Made by a program: the position numbers and the translations under genes. From positions 47,476,505 through 47,540,504 of the forward strand of contig OX328104.1 in assembly GCA_946811185.2 (NCBI GenBank): a DNA stretch of 64,000 nucleotides, in the 5' to 3' direction. Below are positions 22,765 through 33,793 of the stretch, piece after piece (position 1 is the first letter of the stretch; each line of letters starts with the position of its first letter). The notes beneath the pieces are model-generated. The model was given only the letters and a program-made list of their open reading frames with translations, did not search any database and was not told the origin of the DNA. The stretch comes from Hippopus hippopus (lineage: Eukaryota > Mollusca > Bivalvia > Cardiida > Cardiidae).

Positions 22765-22949
22765 ACGGCTTTAATCTTCAGACACGGATTATAATGTTTA
22801 ACATAACTGTTACGTACTGTTTGAATTTTACCGGGATCAAACCTCACTGTCCCCTGTCTAATAGAATAGTACCAAAGGAAATATGCAAGAAAATTAATGA
22901 CCCCATTTAAGGAAAACTTTATTGAATAATAGTGTTCCATGATGACTTC

Positions 22950-23262
22950 GCCGAGCCCCGGTAGTTCAGTCGGTGGCGTGCAGGGCTTGAAAAGAGGGTG
23001 TCGTGGGTTCGATCCCTGGCTCGGCCAATTTCTTTCCGAGGATTGATGATAGTCATTTCGACAGGATTCATTCCTCTCCCACCGCTGACCATGGCTTCGA
23101 CGATGGTTATGTGGGAAAGCAGCCAGTTGCTTGGAAAGAAAATTGTGCGGAGTACTTGTAAAAGAGACTCCAGGAAAGCATGGATAGGTGAACTGGCCGC
23201 CGTGATATAACTGAAATAATGTTAAAAACGGCGTTAAACACCATACAATCAATCAACCAATC
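22950..23262 (+). repeat. tRNA-derived SINE, complete-looking copy
   Basis: The head has an A box TAGTTCAGTCGG (22962-22973) and a B box GGGTTCGATCCC (about 23005-23016). The body includes AGCAGCCAGTTGCTTGG and GATATAACTGAAATAATG, then AACGGCGTTAAACACCATAC, and the tail is a (CAAT)-like repeat. Pol III would start it from internal promoters. It is the best reference copy here, and minus-strand open frames through it are spurious. Confidence 0.85.
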
Positions 23263-23290
23263 CATCATGACTGTCTGCGTTTGAAAATAC

Positions 23291-23457
23291 GTGAGTCACG
23301 CTCTGTGAAAATAGGGCTTAATGCATCTGCAAAAAGTATCGGTCCGTGTCAGCCTGCGCAGTCTGCATAATTATGTAGCCATAGCGATGTGATGAGTTGC
23401 TTGGTATGATGCATCACGGGGATGCATTAAACCTCATTTTGTCATGGTATGCCTCAG
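23291..23457 (+). mobile_element. Family B MITE with internal deletion
   Basis: Both ends are present (GAGTCACGCTCTGTG and the GATGCATTAAACC end), but about 90 bases around the second hairpin arm are gone. Confidence 0.75.
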
Positions 23458-23554
23458 TTACATATATCAAGTTCCTTTAAGTAGACCGTGTGCATTGTTT
23501 TGCAAAGTCATGAGTTACCTGATCTTTTAATAAGACATCGATACAAATTGCTTT

Positions 23555-23819
23555 AATGGCTTGCAACACGCGAAAATTGGTATTCGGACATTTGCGTAAA
23601 GTGTCGTCTCGGATCAGCCTGCGCAGTCCGCGCAGGCTAATCCGAGACGGCACTTTACGACTACATTAGATTTTGTCCTACAGTAGACTTGCGCAAAACA
23701 GAAAACTACATAAAAACGGAAAGTGTCGTTTCGGATCAGTCTGCCCGGAATGCGCGGATTGATCCGAGACGACAGTTTATGCAAATGTCTGAATATCCCT
23801 TTTTGCGTGTTGCAGGCTG
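23555..23819. mobile_element. Family C MITE, two-hairpin element
   Basis: Ends are TTGCAACACGCGAAAA and TTGCGTGTTGCAGG. Two GC-rich hairpins lie at about 23600-23660 and 23725-23785. The first is a perfect CAGCCTGCGC stem, the second is decayed. Confidence 0.85.
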
Positions 23820-24546
23820 GTTTTCCAAAAAAAGATGTTCTCCAAGACTTTACACTGTGTCTGCATAAAGAAACGACTGGGCGTACAGTAATAGATTAAG
23901 GGTGTGATTATAGAGTACAAGATGACAACAAAGCGGATGACACACTGAAGTCATAAAGTTGTCGATATTGTAACATTTATCTATCTACCGCTGATTTCTG
24001 ATTAAGAGATCGATATTGAGTATGTAAGATAATTTGAACTGATATTGTCGTCTCGATGTCATACATCGTGTTCAATACTTGCAGGAGTGCACATGTAGCT
24101 GCCTGTACGAAAAAAAAAAAAACGATTTTGCGTACACTTTGAAATAAAATTGCCGAAAGACGTCGCCGGAGGCCACCAAATAGCTTCAACAATTCAAACA
24201 TTTTCTGCTGGGAGACTCCCTAGACCCTCCTGGAAAATCCTCCTCCCGTCTCTCGGCACTTCACGCCACGGTTAATACCTTCAGTATTACTTTTGCGAAC
24301 ACGTTATTTCGGGCTAGCTACGCCCCTGACTGGGTTATTAGGCTGCAGACTGTACGTTAGCCATGATAACACCTTCTTGTTTTAACCATAAGACATACAG
24401 AAGGATTGCACGGTGACAAAAATCTTTGAATCCTGTAACCTGTCTGGTACATTATTTTTCATAAAGACAGTATGATGATTCACTGGCTTTGGTATTGGTT
24501 TTACTCGTATGATGTCATACAACAAGAAATCATAACAGAGTAAACC

Positions 24547-24958
24547 GTTTCGGAACGTTTCCCAAATAATCCCGTATTTTAACTCTTTACCTCACGACAA
24601 AATTTTGGATAGGACTAAAGTGAAAACATTTGCAGATGACAAATTAAATGTTGCTAAAATGATGATTTCTGTACTTGATTGGGTAGAAAACATTGTGGGA
24701 AAAGGAGAAAATGCTGGTTACCAGCATTTTCTCCTTTTCCCATGATGTTTTCAAAAGCTCTCTCCGTCAGGGTAGTTAAAACAAGGGATTTTTTGGTAAT
24801 GGGTTAAAGACCCTGGGCAAGAAGCCCTTAGAAAACATTTGTAGGAAAAGGAGAAAATGCTGGTAACGACAATGTTTTCTATACGTTGAAAGACAAGTCC
24901 CATCATTCTACCCACGTTTAACTTTATCATCTGCAAATGCTTTCAGTATGAATTAATC
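24547..24958 (+). mobile_element. Family A MITE split by another family A copy
   Basis: The left piece ends ...AATAATCCCGTATTTTAA and the right piece continues AAAGACCCTGGGCAAGAAGC. Joined, they recover the internal TTTTAACGACCCTG stretch of the family, so the insertion used the element's own internal TTAA. Confidence 0.8.
24579..24807 (-). mobile_element. Family A MITE nested inside family A
   Basis: It is 229 bp long with TTAA at 24579-24582 and 24804-24807 and a nearly perfect central hairpin, so it is younger than its host. Confidence 0.9.
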
Positions 24959-24959
24959 A

Positions 24960-25215
24960 GAATTTGTGCCCTGTGCTTCTCTGTGGCTCATTAGTAAAGG
25001 GTGACGGGCTTTTGTAATGAGGAAATCCATTTCTGGTTCCCGCCAGTGGCATAAATCACGCTTGATTGTCCTTTGGCAAGGCGTTGCAGAGTCCAAACCG
25101 CCCTGGATGGCAATGAAGTGGCCTTGGTCATGGTACTGCAAAGCTCCAGTCTATTACTGGTGAAATCTAATAAACGCTTTTGAAATTGGCTGTGATACTC
25201 TACGAATAGACCCAA
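24960..25215 (+). repeat. Possible tRNA-like SINE fragment
   Basis: TGTGGCTCATTAGTAAAGGG and TTCTGGTTCCCGCCAGTGG have a loose tRNA-like layout. The following CTTTGGCAAGGCGTTGCAGA and TACTGGTGAAATC resemble the SINE body at 40130. The B box is poor. Confidence 0.4.
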
Positions 25216-25219
25216 AACC

Positions 25220-26090
25220 TGCTTTATATTAATTTGTCACTGGATGGATTAAATGCGTCACCTCGTGCACCAAAATCTAACGTATAATAGAATGTTTGAT
25301 GACTAAAGATGTCACAATGTTTATCCTCTTCTCTCTCACACACTTCTTTTATCAACTCGAGGTGATTAATATTCATGGCGTATGAACAGGGCCGTGACGC
25401 CCTGTATTTGGCAGATCTTCCGAAAATTTCGTGACTCGATGTTCAAATAAAAAGGATAATTTGTGACATTTGTTCCAGACTGAAAGTGAACACACAGGGC
25501 AGCAGTGGAAATAGAACATGGAACAAGAAAGGTCCGTTTTCAAAAAAGATAGAATGCCTAAGAGGCACTGGAATATGAGTATTTAAAGTCTTTGGAGCTT
25601 AAATATTTAGAGTTATCCCAAAGCAATTCTTTCACTTTCCTTATTATTTTGCAGATTGTTGAAAACTGAAATTTTCTATCACATATATATATATTTACAA
25701 ACAAGTTGTTAATCCAACGCATCGTTGGAAAAGGAACAGTTGTCTGAAAATACATGTAGACATACAGCAACGGGTTAAAGGGTAACTCTCTAAAATATTA
25801 GCTGTACCAACGCTTTTATGTTGCCATAAATTTGCTTGCAAATAGGTCTGGTGGGGGGGGGGGGGAACGCAGGATAAACATGTCCATATTTTTTACCGAT
25901 CGCACATTAGTATTTATTCATTCTAGTATATCGATACCAAACCAAGTCCAAAGCCAGCGTAATCAGCTACGCCGAAAAAAAAAACGTCACAAACAAAATA
26001 AACCCTTTTATGAGGAAGTTCTGCAACCGACATAAGCTCTGTAAATATTTCACAAGGACAACTAAATCGTTCACAGCATCGGTGCTTTCA
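25220..26090. other. No gene seen
   Basis: AT-rich DNA with a run of G at 25853-25864. I see no supported exon or repeat boundary. Confidence 0.4.
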
Positions 26091-26094
26091 TATT

Positions 26095-26320
26095 TTGCCA
26101 TTTACCAAGCAGTTCTTTGTTCTAACGACCCTTAGCATGAAGGCTGCTGAATACAGTATGGGGAAAAGAAAAAGTGCTGGTAGCCAGCATTTTGTCCTTT
26201 TCTCACAATGGTTTCTTCCTTTTCAAAGACCAGTACAATCAACGAGTCACTTTTATTTTTGTCGTTTGCAAGAGCTTTCAGTATGATCCTGACTTATATT
26301 TAAGTCTAGTTTAGAGTTAA
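26095..26320 (+). mobile_element. Family A MITE, diverged
   Basis: The left TTAA is lost (GCCATTTACCAAGCAG). The hairpin has several mismatches, and the right end is TTTAGAGTTAA. Confidence 0.7.
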
Positions 26321-26462
26321 AGAAGATTATCTGCATTAAATATTTACAAAGAATTTCCAAATATTGCTCCACTTGCAGTATTTGTCTTTACGGTTCGTAA
26401 GTAGGACAAATACTGATTTGTACTGACAAGTCAGATTAAATACTACCCTCGTTGGAATTCAA

Positions 26463-26731
26463 ATATGGCCTGCAATACGCGAAAAGGGGCATTCGGACAT
26501 TTGCGTAAAGTGGCGTCTCGGATCAGCCTGCGCAGTCCACGCAGACTAATCCGAAACGAAACTTTCCGTTTTCATATAATTTTCTGTTTTGCGAAAGTCT
26601 ACTGTAAGACAAAATCTGATGTAGTCGTAAAGTACCGTCTCGGATTAGCCTGCGCGGACTGCGCAGGCTGATCCGAGACGACACTTTACGCAAATGTCTG
26701 AATGCCCCTTTTCGCGTTTTGAAAGCCATAT
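26463..26731. mobile_element. Family C MITE, complete
   Basis: Inverted ends of about 78 bp (ATGGCCTGCAATACGCGAAA / TTTCGCGTTTTGAAAGCCAT) each contain one GC-rich hairpin. The two arms could therefore also pair with each other. Confidence 0.9.
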
Positions 26732-27051
26732 CGACTCTTCATGAAGTTTTGTAAAAAATATTTACCTGTAGATGTATGACATGCATGATGTTGAGCCCAG
26801 GTTTACAAAAAGTAAAGCGCACTATACACTAATATTTCTACACAATGTTATATTATATTTCATGTGTCTATTTTTAGAAATGTTATGGGTAAAGAAATGT
26901 CGTAATTTAAGCTGGGGGGAATTATTTCCCCGTCGCAGTGAATATTTTCCTCCTGCCGAAAATCTGGAACTACTTTTTTAAGTTTTTTAAGTTTTTAAGT
27001 TTTAAAAGTGGCATTCGTTGACAAAATAATCAGAGGAAATGTAATATATAA

Positions 27052-27209
27052 TTTATTTCATCAGCTTGTGGTTAATATGGGGAAATATTTGCCTCAAAAG
27101 GGAAAGGTCCGCGAAAATAACTCGTACCTTACGGTACTCGTTATTTTCGCATACCTTTCCCTTTTTCGGCAAATATTTCCCCATATTAACCACAAGCTGA
27201 TGAAATAAA
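27052..27209. repeat. 158-bp near-perfect palindrome
   Basis: The arms 27052-27128 and 27133-27209 pair over about 77 bases with about six mismatches around a TTAC centre. The outer ends are TTTATTTCATCAGC and GCTGATGAAATAAA. It is one of the strongest hairpins in the window. Confidence 0.9.
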
Positions 27210-27214
27210 CTCTA

Positions 27215-28310
27215 TATAAAACTCAGGGCTACCTTTCTGCGTAGATTTAAGCAAATTATTTGGTATTATCTCTACACACATACGATCCTTGATTACCAAA
27301 AAACTATGAGCATGCTTAAAGTTATGCAAATATTTTCTCAAATCGTAAAGTAATGCAGTTTTGTGAAACCTATTTTTCAGACTTGTTGCTCGCTCACCTA
27401 AACTGCGTAAAACTTTATGCGTACGCAATTTAGTAAAAATCAGCCCAGGCGCGCAAGCTTTTAGTGGTGTGATAAAGGGTAACGTTTTCGAAAATAAAAA
27501 CTTTCCTTGCATATTTCCTTCGTAAACTATGTATTTTAGGGAATAGTCTTTAACATGTCAAGTCGTTGTGACCTGCATTGGACGATACTGAGGCTAAATC
27601 GCCCTGAAAATGGGTGTCAATCGTTTATTGGACTCATCATGGGTGATTCTGGAACCAACATGACAACATAACAGCTGTAGCTACATTGTATTAAGAAAAA
27701 TTGAAGATTAGTGAAAAAAAAAAATGGTTGAGACAGCAAAAGCAGATATGTGAGGTGGGATGAGGGTCGGGTAAATCTCATTCAAGTTACAACAACAATT
27801 AATCTGAAATATTACGAGATCTAGAGCGAGTATGACGGCGAAAATGACATATGCATGTGTAGTAATTTCAGCAGAGTTATGAAATATGTTTCATGCCATC
27901 TTATACTTTTGATCAGAAACCCATTATTGGTAGTCCGAAGGCACTAGTAAATGTACAAAACTTAATGGAATGACAATGCCATTGTTAGTAACTCTTACAC
28001 GTGCTGTTTCACCTCTAAATTACAAAAGATATGTGATAAGTGCAAAAAAAAAAGCATTTGCTATTTTTGCAGAGTGTGTTTTTGTAAATTATTTCTCATA
28101 CCTATGGCCTTGGATTACGCACTGAGAACAGAGCTTCAATTAAAAAAAAAAACGCTCACAGAATAAACAGGATTAACGAGTATTTATTTTAAGTAGAAAA
28201 GGAATTTAAAAGTATATATGTAATTCAAGTGATATGCGTGGGATAATCCGACTTTCCTATGAGAAAACAATTTTAAGCCGACTAATTATGTTTTTGACGA
28301 ACTAATGTGT
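27215..28310. other. No gene seen
   Basis: AT-rich DNA with poly-A runs. The 108-codon minus frame at 27186 overlaps the palindrome and has no recognisable domain. Confidence 0.4.
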
Positions 28311-28313
28311 GTT

Positions 28314-28526
28314 GAGTAAGTCATGCTCTGTGAAAAGGGGACTTAATGCATCGGCAAAAAGTATGGACCCATGTCAGCCTCCGTAGTCCGCATAGGCTGA
28401 CATACATGTAAAAAGAAACTTTTTGCTATATGTAAATTTTTTGCACGTCAAAGGACCATTCTACCCCCAGATTTAGTCAATTGTCAGACTCAATGGATTT
28501 TACAGATTTATATCTAATTATGTGAT
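28314..28526 (+). mobile_element. Family B MITE, right end lost
   Basis: From AGTCATGCTCTGTG through a mutated hairpin (loop AGTCC kept) to TAATTATGTGATGA, where family A sequence begins. Confidence 0.75.
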
Positions 28527-28701
28527 GACACCAGTATTTTCTCTTTTTCCCACAATGTTTTTACACTTCCAAAGAGAAGTTTTAGTTTTTGTTTTTACAC
28601 TTCCAAAAGGAAATTTCCATTTTTGAGTCACACTGACTTTGTCGTTTGTCAGTGCTTTCAGTTTGGACCAATCTACTATTTTGTTCTTTGGTAGAAGTTA
28701 A
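28527..28701 (+). repeat. Family A right half with a small internal duplication
   Basis: The hairpin's second arm and right end survive. TTTTACACTTCCAAA occurs twice, which shows a local duplication of about 36 bp. The copy ends in TTAA. Confidence 0.65.
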
Positions 28702-28740
28702 ACAAACACTGTGAGAGAGCGTTTAGATTCAACAGTTTTT

Positions 28741-29058
28741 GAAACATGTATTTTGTATGATTGTATGATTTTTAACGTCGTTTTCAACATGATTGCCATT
28801 GCAAATATATGTAGCGACACTTATCGATGCTCTTTTTGAGTCTCTTTCAAAGGTACTGCGCACGATATTCTTCCTATGCTACCGGCGGCTTTCCCACATA
28901 ACCATTCGTCGAAACAATGATCATTACGTAGAGAGGAATAAATCCTGTCACAATGTCTTCTATCAATCCTCGGATAAATAATGGCCGAGCTTGGGATTCG
29001 AACCAGCGAAGCCCTGGTTTCAAGCTCTGTACGTAACCGACTGAGCCACCGGGGATGT
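28741..29058 (-). repeat. tRNA-derived SINE, near full length
   Basis: Minus strand: A box TGGCTCAGTCGG, B box TGGTTCGAATCCC, body with a GGTTATGTGGGAAAGC block, and a 3' end in (CATA) repeats. It is the same family as the copy at 22950. Confidence 0.8.
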
Positions 29059-29205
29059 ATAGCATGTACTTGTTATTTAGGTTTGGTGCATGACAACATA
29101 AGCCAAAAATAGAAATGGCTTGTCACGAGCAGTTTTTCTTTTTGCTACATATTTTCACAAGTGGTCTGTTAGACAGAAATCGACCGCAGGAGGAAATATG
29201 GTCAT

Positions 29206-29570
29206 GAAAGGCCTGGTGGCGGCCAAATGTAAACAATACGGGTGTTTAGATGAATTCAGATTTAAATCATTCCATTTAAAAGTATGGAAATTACTGCTAA
29301 GATGACAATCGGTTATTGTATGGTCGGTCCAAGTGTTAGAGACTGACAAAAAAAATAGGTAAAAAGTAGCCAAGTCGCTGCTTTATCTTTTGTTCACTTA
29401 CAACCTGGTTTTGAAGTTCATTTTTCTGCCAGCGACATACACTTGGACCTACCGTAGAATAAAAGATTGTCATCATCGCAATAATTTCCATACTTTTAAA
29501 TGATACGATTTGAATTTTGCATTTTAAGACCCGCATTGTTTACTTTTGGCTTCTACTGGGCCTTCAATTG
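29206..29570. mobile_element. Family E foldback element, complete
   Basis: Long inverted arms read from GGCCAAATGTAAACAATACG to CCGCATTGTTTACTTTTGGC. Inner arms GGTCGGTCCAAGTGTTAG and CTTGGACCTACC also pair. Confidence 0.75.
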
Positions 29571-29691
29571 GCAATTCATACTGAGATAATTTTAATGCAT
29601 AATGCTGACCCCCCTCTTCTAGATCATACCATGTTTACCCGCGTTTTCGGTTAGACTTTGACAGCTCCTATATATTACACAAAATTTGTAG

Positions 29692-29800
29692 TTAACCGTC
29701 TACCACACACAATCCAGTGTGTTAACGACCCGGAGGAAAAAAAATCCTAAAAGAAAGTGGGGGAAGGCAAAAGGGCTGGTAACCAGCCATTTATCTTCTC
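29692..29800 (+). repeat. Family A left-half fragment
   Basis: TTAACCGTCTACCACACACA, then the first hairpin arm and GGGCTGGTAACCAGCC. Confidence 0.6.
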
Positions 29801-29867
29801 AGAAAAGACCTAAACATTGCTGCTCGGGGGTTCTACTAGCAGCATATTTCATAACATAACCGACAGC

Positions 29868-29960
29868 AAAGTTCCAAGTGCACGTTCTTTGCACTCTGAT
29901 CTTGATCTACATTGTCCGCAAAAGGTGGTTCAATCTTGATCCACATTGTCGACGAAATTA
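29868..29960 (-). repeat. Family D fragment
   Basis: GTGCACGTTCTTTGCACTCTG and GATCTACATTGTCCGCAAAA remain from the hairpin and right flank. Confidence 0.5.
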
Positions 29961-30149
29961 AAATTCAATTTTACTTCGCTTGCCAGAAAGTTAAAGATAC
30001 AGCATATTTTGCCCAAAGAAAGAAAAGTGGCGAACCATTTCTCATCGACAAATAGGATCTGTCAAGTGACAGGCGTTTTCCCTCCAGAATTTTGTCAACG
30101 TCACATGATAAATGTCACATGACTAATGTTCATTTTCCGTTTGGATTTT

Positions 30150-30228
30150 TTTCTCTGTTTTATTTTTCGCGGGAAGATCGGCGGTACAGTGCGCCATTTT
30201 TGTTTCGTCTTTGTATGTGGATTTCTAG
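30150..30228 (+). promoter_or_regulatory. Candidate promoter/5' exon of TRIM-like gene 1
   Basis: A locally GC-richer patch in non-repeat DNA contains CGCCATTTT at 30192-30200, the form of a YY1 site often found at transcription starts. A possible donor, CTAG|GTGTAA, lies at 30228/30229. It sits about 0.9 kb upstream of the first coding exon. The link to the gene is inferred from position only. Confidence 0.25.
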
Positions 30229-30337
30229 GTGTAAAGGCATAACTAAGTATGTGATTTGAGATGGATATGTGGATTTCTGTGTTGATAAGAGTTTTAAATT
30301 TAGTTTTTTAAAACCTTTATTTTGTTATGATGATAAG

Positions 30338-30523
30338 TTAAATGACTTTTTTTTTCAGCGGAAAGCGAAAAAAAACCCACAGATATTTCAATTTCAAAGT
30401 TGTTTATGGGGATAAAAATCTCCTTATCGGCCAGTGTAGATCAAGATCGGACTGCACGTTCTGATCTTGATCCACACTGGCCGCAAAACCGTCAAGAGCA
30501 GGACATAGCAGCCTAAGGGTTAA
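30338..30523 (-). mobile_element. Family D TTAA hairpin MITE
   Basis: The GCCAGTGTAGATCAAGATC arm is paired with GATCTTGATCCACACTGGC. It ends AGCAGCCTAAGGGTTAA. The inner stem is shortened by a small deletion, and the left end is approximate. Confidence 0.7.
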
Positions 30524-30594
30524 CACTTCTTGTTATTGGCTGAATATAGATTAGTCAAGGATGTAATGTATGCTTGGATTGAAGGAAGGTGGAT

Positions 30595-30800
30595 TTCAAC
30601 ATTATTTCAGTCATATCACGACGACAGCTGGCTTATTTATGTATGTCCTATGTTATGGCTCTGAAGTGTCTTGCCAATGGGCACTCTCACGAAAATCCCA
30701 GTGCTTACAGTGAGGCTCGAACTAGGGGCCTTCAGGTTGCAAATCCTACACTTTACATACAACTTGGCCATGGAGGGGACCTCTTGAACGTTGAATGAAT
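30595..30800 (-). repeat. SINE copy, minus orientation
   Basis: Minus strand: AGTTCGAGCCTCACTG (B-box-like), then GGCAAGACACTTCAGAGCC and TGATATGACTGAAATAATG. Confidence 0.6.
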
Positions 30801-31147
30801 GGAATGTACGTTTCAAAGTACGAAAAAAGGTTCATTTGGCGACAGTGTGGAACAGTTGTAGAGGATCTTAGATCCACGCCGTCCACACAAACTACGTACA
30901 TATAAGTCACCCCTGTACGTGAAATAAAGCATTTGCAGACCTAATTGAAATCTGGCTCAAAAGAGAGGATTTATCTTTAAAAAATTAGTTTGGCAATATG
31001 ACCCAATATGAGGCAATATGTTGATCAATTCCAAAACTCTCATTTTAGATACACAACGTATTTGAAATCCAAAGTTGGTTGTTTCGACAAAATCCACACG
31101 GCTGATGAGACAAAGGCGGCAAGAAAACGACCATTAGCTACACAAAG

Positions 31148-31208
31148 ATGACCAGCGAGGAAAAACGGTTGGAAGAAAAACTAAAACAATTCGAGGTGAC
31201 ACAAGAAG
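31148..31208 (+). CDS. TRIM-like gene 1, first coding exon
   Basis: This short exon starts with ATG in a good context (A at -3) and encodes MTSEEKRLEEKLKQFEVTQE plus one leftover base. It ends at the donor GAAG|GTTAGT. That leftover G joins the first two bases of the exon at 33794 to make an Asp codon and keeps the RING protein in frame, giving a phase-1 intron. A possible acceptor, CATTTTAG, lies at 31041-31048, so the exon may begin at 31049 with about 100 bases of 5' UTR. The peptide is charged and probably helical, with no recognised domain. TRIM-like gene 2 has an exon with the same role and phase. The splice is read from sequence and not confirmed by transcripts. Confidence 0.65.
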
Positions 31209-31349
31209 GTTAGTGATTATACCCCTCTCGCTTCTGAGGACATGTATCGAAGAACATCAAGCACTGTAGAGTGGATTGTGTGTGTTTTGTTTTTGCATCT
31301 TTGTATGAGAAACAGACGGACAGAAAGAAGAAGAGATATGTACTTACTG

Positions 31350-31760
31350 TGACGGACAGACAGACAGACGGACGGGCGGTCGGACGGATGGGCGGACAGG
31401 CGGATGGACGGATGAAAGTACAGAAAGACAGACAGACATACAGACAGACAGGTAGATTAATAGACCAAAATAGTTTCAGAGAAAGTGAAGAAGTCGAAAG
31501 GGGTGGAGATTGATATATTTAAATTCTGCGAGAGAGAGGGGGGGGGGGCAGGCAGACAGACAGACAGACAGACAGACAGACATGTACATATCTGTATATC
31601 TGTGAGGGAAAGAGACCGACTGACGGGTTAAAAGACCAAGGAGACCAGAGAAAGTAGAGAGGTACACAGGATGGAAATTGAGAATGTTAAATTCTGAGAA
31701 GGAGAGATCTAGCCAGAGAGAGAGAGAGGGAGAGAGAGGGAGAGAGAGCCAATGAGTGAG
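31350..31760. repeat. GACA/GGAC and (GA)n microsatellites
   Basis: Interrupted GACA and GGAC units occur at 31365-31450, pure CAGA units at 31553-31582, and GA tracts at 31718-31748. They lie in the intron of TRIM-like gene 1, just after the donor. Confidence 0.9.
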
Positions 31761-32072
31761 AAAGAGATTCCTGCGAATAAGTAAATATAGACACTTCAGC
31801 GAGGAACATAAAAGAAGTGTCTTCCATCAGTATTTGGACAAGAAATGCATATTTGCTGAGTCAGAGATCGAGATGACAAAAATTACTCTAATCATTGCAT
31901 CACAGAGTTCATTATTATGCAAACAATGTGGGGGGGGGGGAAATATTCATCTTCCTCCGCATACACTAAATTATACACTATCTAAAATCGATAGCGTTAG
32001 TGCAGATTGCTTCAAGATCTCCTAAATCTAGAAACTGAATAACATGAATTTTGCTATTAGACAGTGAATACT

Positions 32073-32336
32073 CGTGAAACATGCTCTGTGAAAAAGGGGT
32101 ATAATGCATTTGCAAAAAGTATCGACCCAGGTCAGCCTGCGCAGTCCGCGCAGGCTGACCTGAGCCGATACTTTTTGTTTTTGGTCAATTTTCTGCTTGT
32201 CAAAGGACCAGTCTATCTCATGATTTAGTTGGTTGTTAGACAAAAGGGGTTTTATAGATCCATAATCATATGATTACTGGCTTGATAAAATGAATCACGG
32301 AGATGCATTAAGCCTCCTTTTCACAAAGCATGGCTT
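32073..32336 (+). mobile_element. Family B MITE in the intron of TRIM-like gene 1
   Basis: From GAAACATGCTCTGTG to AAAGCATGGCTT, with a perfect CAGCCTGCGC hairpin and loop AGTCC. Confidence 0.85.
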
Positions 32337-32447
32337 ATGTAAAGTAAGAAAAGGAGTGAAATAAGTACTTCTTCAGTAATAGGACTTGATTTTGAATAGA
32401 TATACCTGCTCATCTGGTATATGGAGTAACAGAGGAATGTCTATAAA

Positions 32448-32818
32448 AGGCCCTATAGCTGCCAATAGTAAACAGTGCATATACTAAAATGCGCTTGAAT
32501 TTAAATCATACCATTTAAACGTATGTCAGTTATTGTGAAGATGTCAATCTGTTATTGTACGGTCGGTGCATGTCTTAATCGCTGACAGGAAAATAAATTT
32601 TAAAACAAGGTAAAAAGTAAACAAAAGATAGAGCGACCGGGCAACTTTTGACCAAGTTTTGAAGTTCTATTCCCCGCCAGTGACTAATACTTGGACCGAC
32701 CGTACAAAAAGAGATTGTCATATTTATAGTAATTTCCATACTTTAAAACGGTATGATTTCAATTCTAATGCATTTTACCACCCTCTATGTTTACTGTTGG
32801 CCACTAATCGGACCTCAA
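32448..32818. mobile_element. Family E foldback element, complete
   Basis: Ends AAAGGCCCTATAGCTGCC and GGCCACTAATCGGACCTC. The central palindromic part contains ACAAGGTAAAAAGTAAAC and its partner. Confidence 0.7.
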
Positions 32819-33105
32819 GAAACGGTTGAAGGGAAGTTTGTTTTGAATGACAGAAACAAACAAATGTTTTTTTTCTCACTAGTATCTTTTTCAAAAGCTT
32901 TCATATTCAAAGCCGTAAACAAAAGTATTTGCATGGTCACTGCTAAGGGTGTGTTTTTGTGAACATGTGTGAAAGGGGGGGGGGGGCGTTCGTGCACAAA
33001 GACGGTATTAATCATCTCATATCATATTGGAATTTTCTCCTCGTTCATCAGCGATGGATGCATGTTGGGAAAATATGAGTATGTCTTTGAACGGGAAAAA
33101 AATGG

Positions 33106-33146
33106 ATGAGTGGATGGTTGGATGGATGGATGGATGGATGGATGGT
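33106..33146. repeat. (GGAT)n microsatellite
   Basis: About ten GGAT-type units replace the left end of the adjacent family B copy, so the array may have grown inside it. Confidence 0.9.
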
Positions 33147-33352
33147 CAGTCAGCCTATGCAGTCGGCGCAGGTTGACCTGTGTCGAAACTATTTGCTTTG
33201 GTAAACTTTTTGTGCATGCCCAAGGAAATTCTACCTCGGGATTCAGTCGGTTGAAGGACAAATTGATTTTATGGGTCCATAATTATATGGTGACTTGCTT
33301 AGTAGGCTAGAATGGATCACGGAGGTGCTAAAATCAACTTTTGCCAGAGCGT
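33147..33352 (+). mobile_element. Family B MITE, left end missing
   Basis: It starts within the hairpin (GTCAGCCTATGCAGTCGGCG) and runs to CCAGAGCGTGAC. Confidence 0.7.
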
Positions 33353-33534
33353 GACCGACAAATATCAAGGTATGTCACATTATTTTAAAAGGTGAAATTG
33401 CGTAAGATAATCAGTTTTGCGTTTCGTCACGTTGTTTTAAAAACCTCTCTGGGTGGCCAAAGCAGCTACTTTTAAAACCACTGAAATTACATAGTTCCAC
33501 ATGAAAGCCTGTCGTTCTTATAAGCGTTGGTTCA

Positions 33535-33735
33535 TCTCTAAGGCAGACACTAACATTTTAGACTTTTCCAAATTGAAAGCATTTGAAGACGATAAATTAC
33601 AACTGACCTGGATGATGGAATTTGTCTTAGAAGGGGGGAAAACATTGTGGAAATTGTTCATGTGTCATGGTTTTTTTCCAGCGCCCTGATCACCAAGTGT
33701 TCTCAAAACACGGAATTTTTGGTAAAGAGGCAACG
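33535..33735 (-). mobile_element. Family A MITE abutting the main exon of TRIM-like gene 1
   Basis: TTTTAGACTTTTCCAAATTG and the right end GGAATTTTTGGTAAAGAG are recognisable, but the second hairpin arm is lost. It ends about 58 bases before the exon and supplies the spurious upstream reading frame. Confidence 0.65.
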
Positions 33736-33793
33736 CAGGTAATTCACTTCAACTGCAATGTTATTCACATGTTGTTGATTACATATATTCTAG

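Larger units (their letters stand above)
21851..24330. repeat. Inverted pair of a GGGCGTAGCTAGC repeat, 2.3 kb apart
   Basis: The segment 21851-22020 and the reverse complement of 24160-24330 share GGGCGTAGCTAGC, GGCGTGAAGTGCCGAGAG and CAGGAGGGTCT blocks in order. Both are copies of one dispersed repeat. The region between holds SINE, family A, B and C pieces. Confidence 0.65.

Noticed and set aside
22950..23022. A tRNA gene
   Set aside because: A and B boxes are good, but the stems do not close cleanly and a SINE body follows; the same unit recurs at 28741 and 52490.
22686..23252. 188-codon minus-strand frame
   Set aside because: It is antisense to the SINE at 22950 and to a family A fragment.
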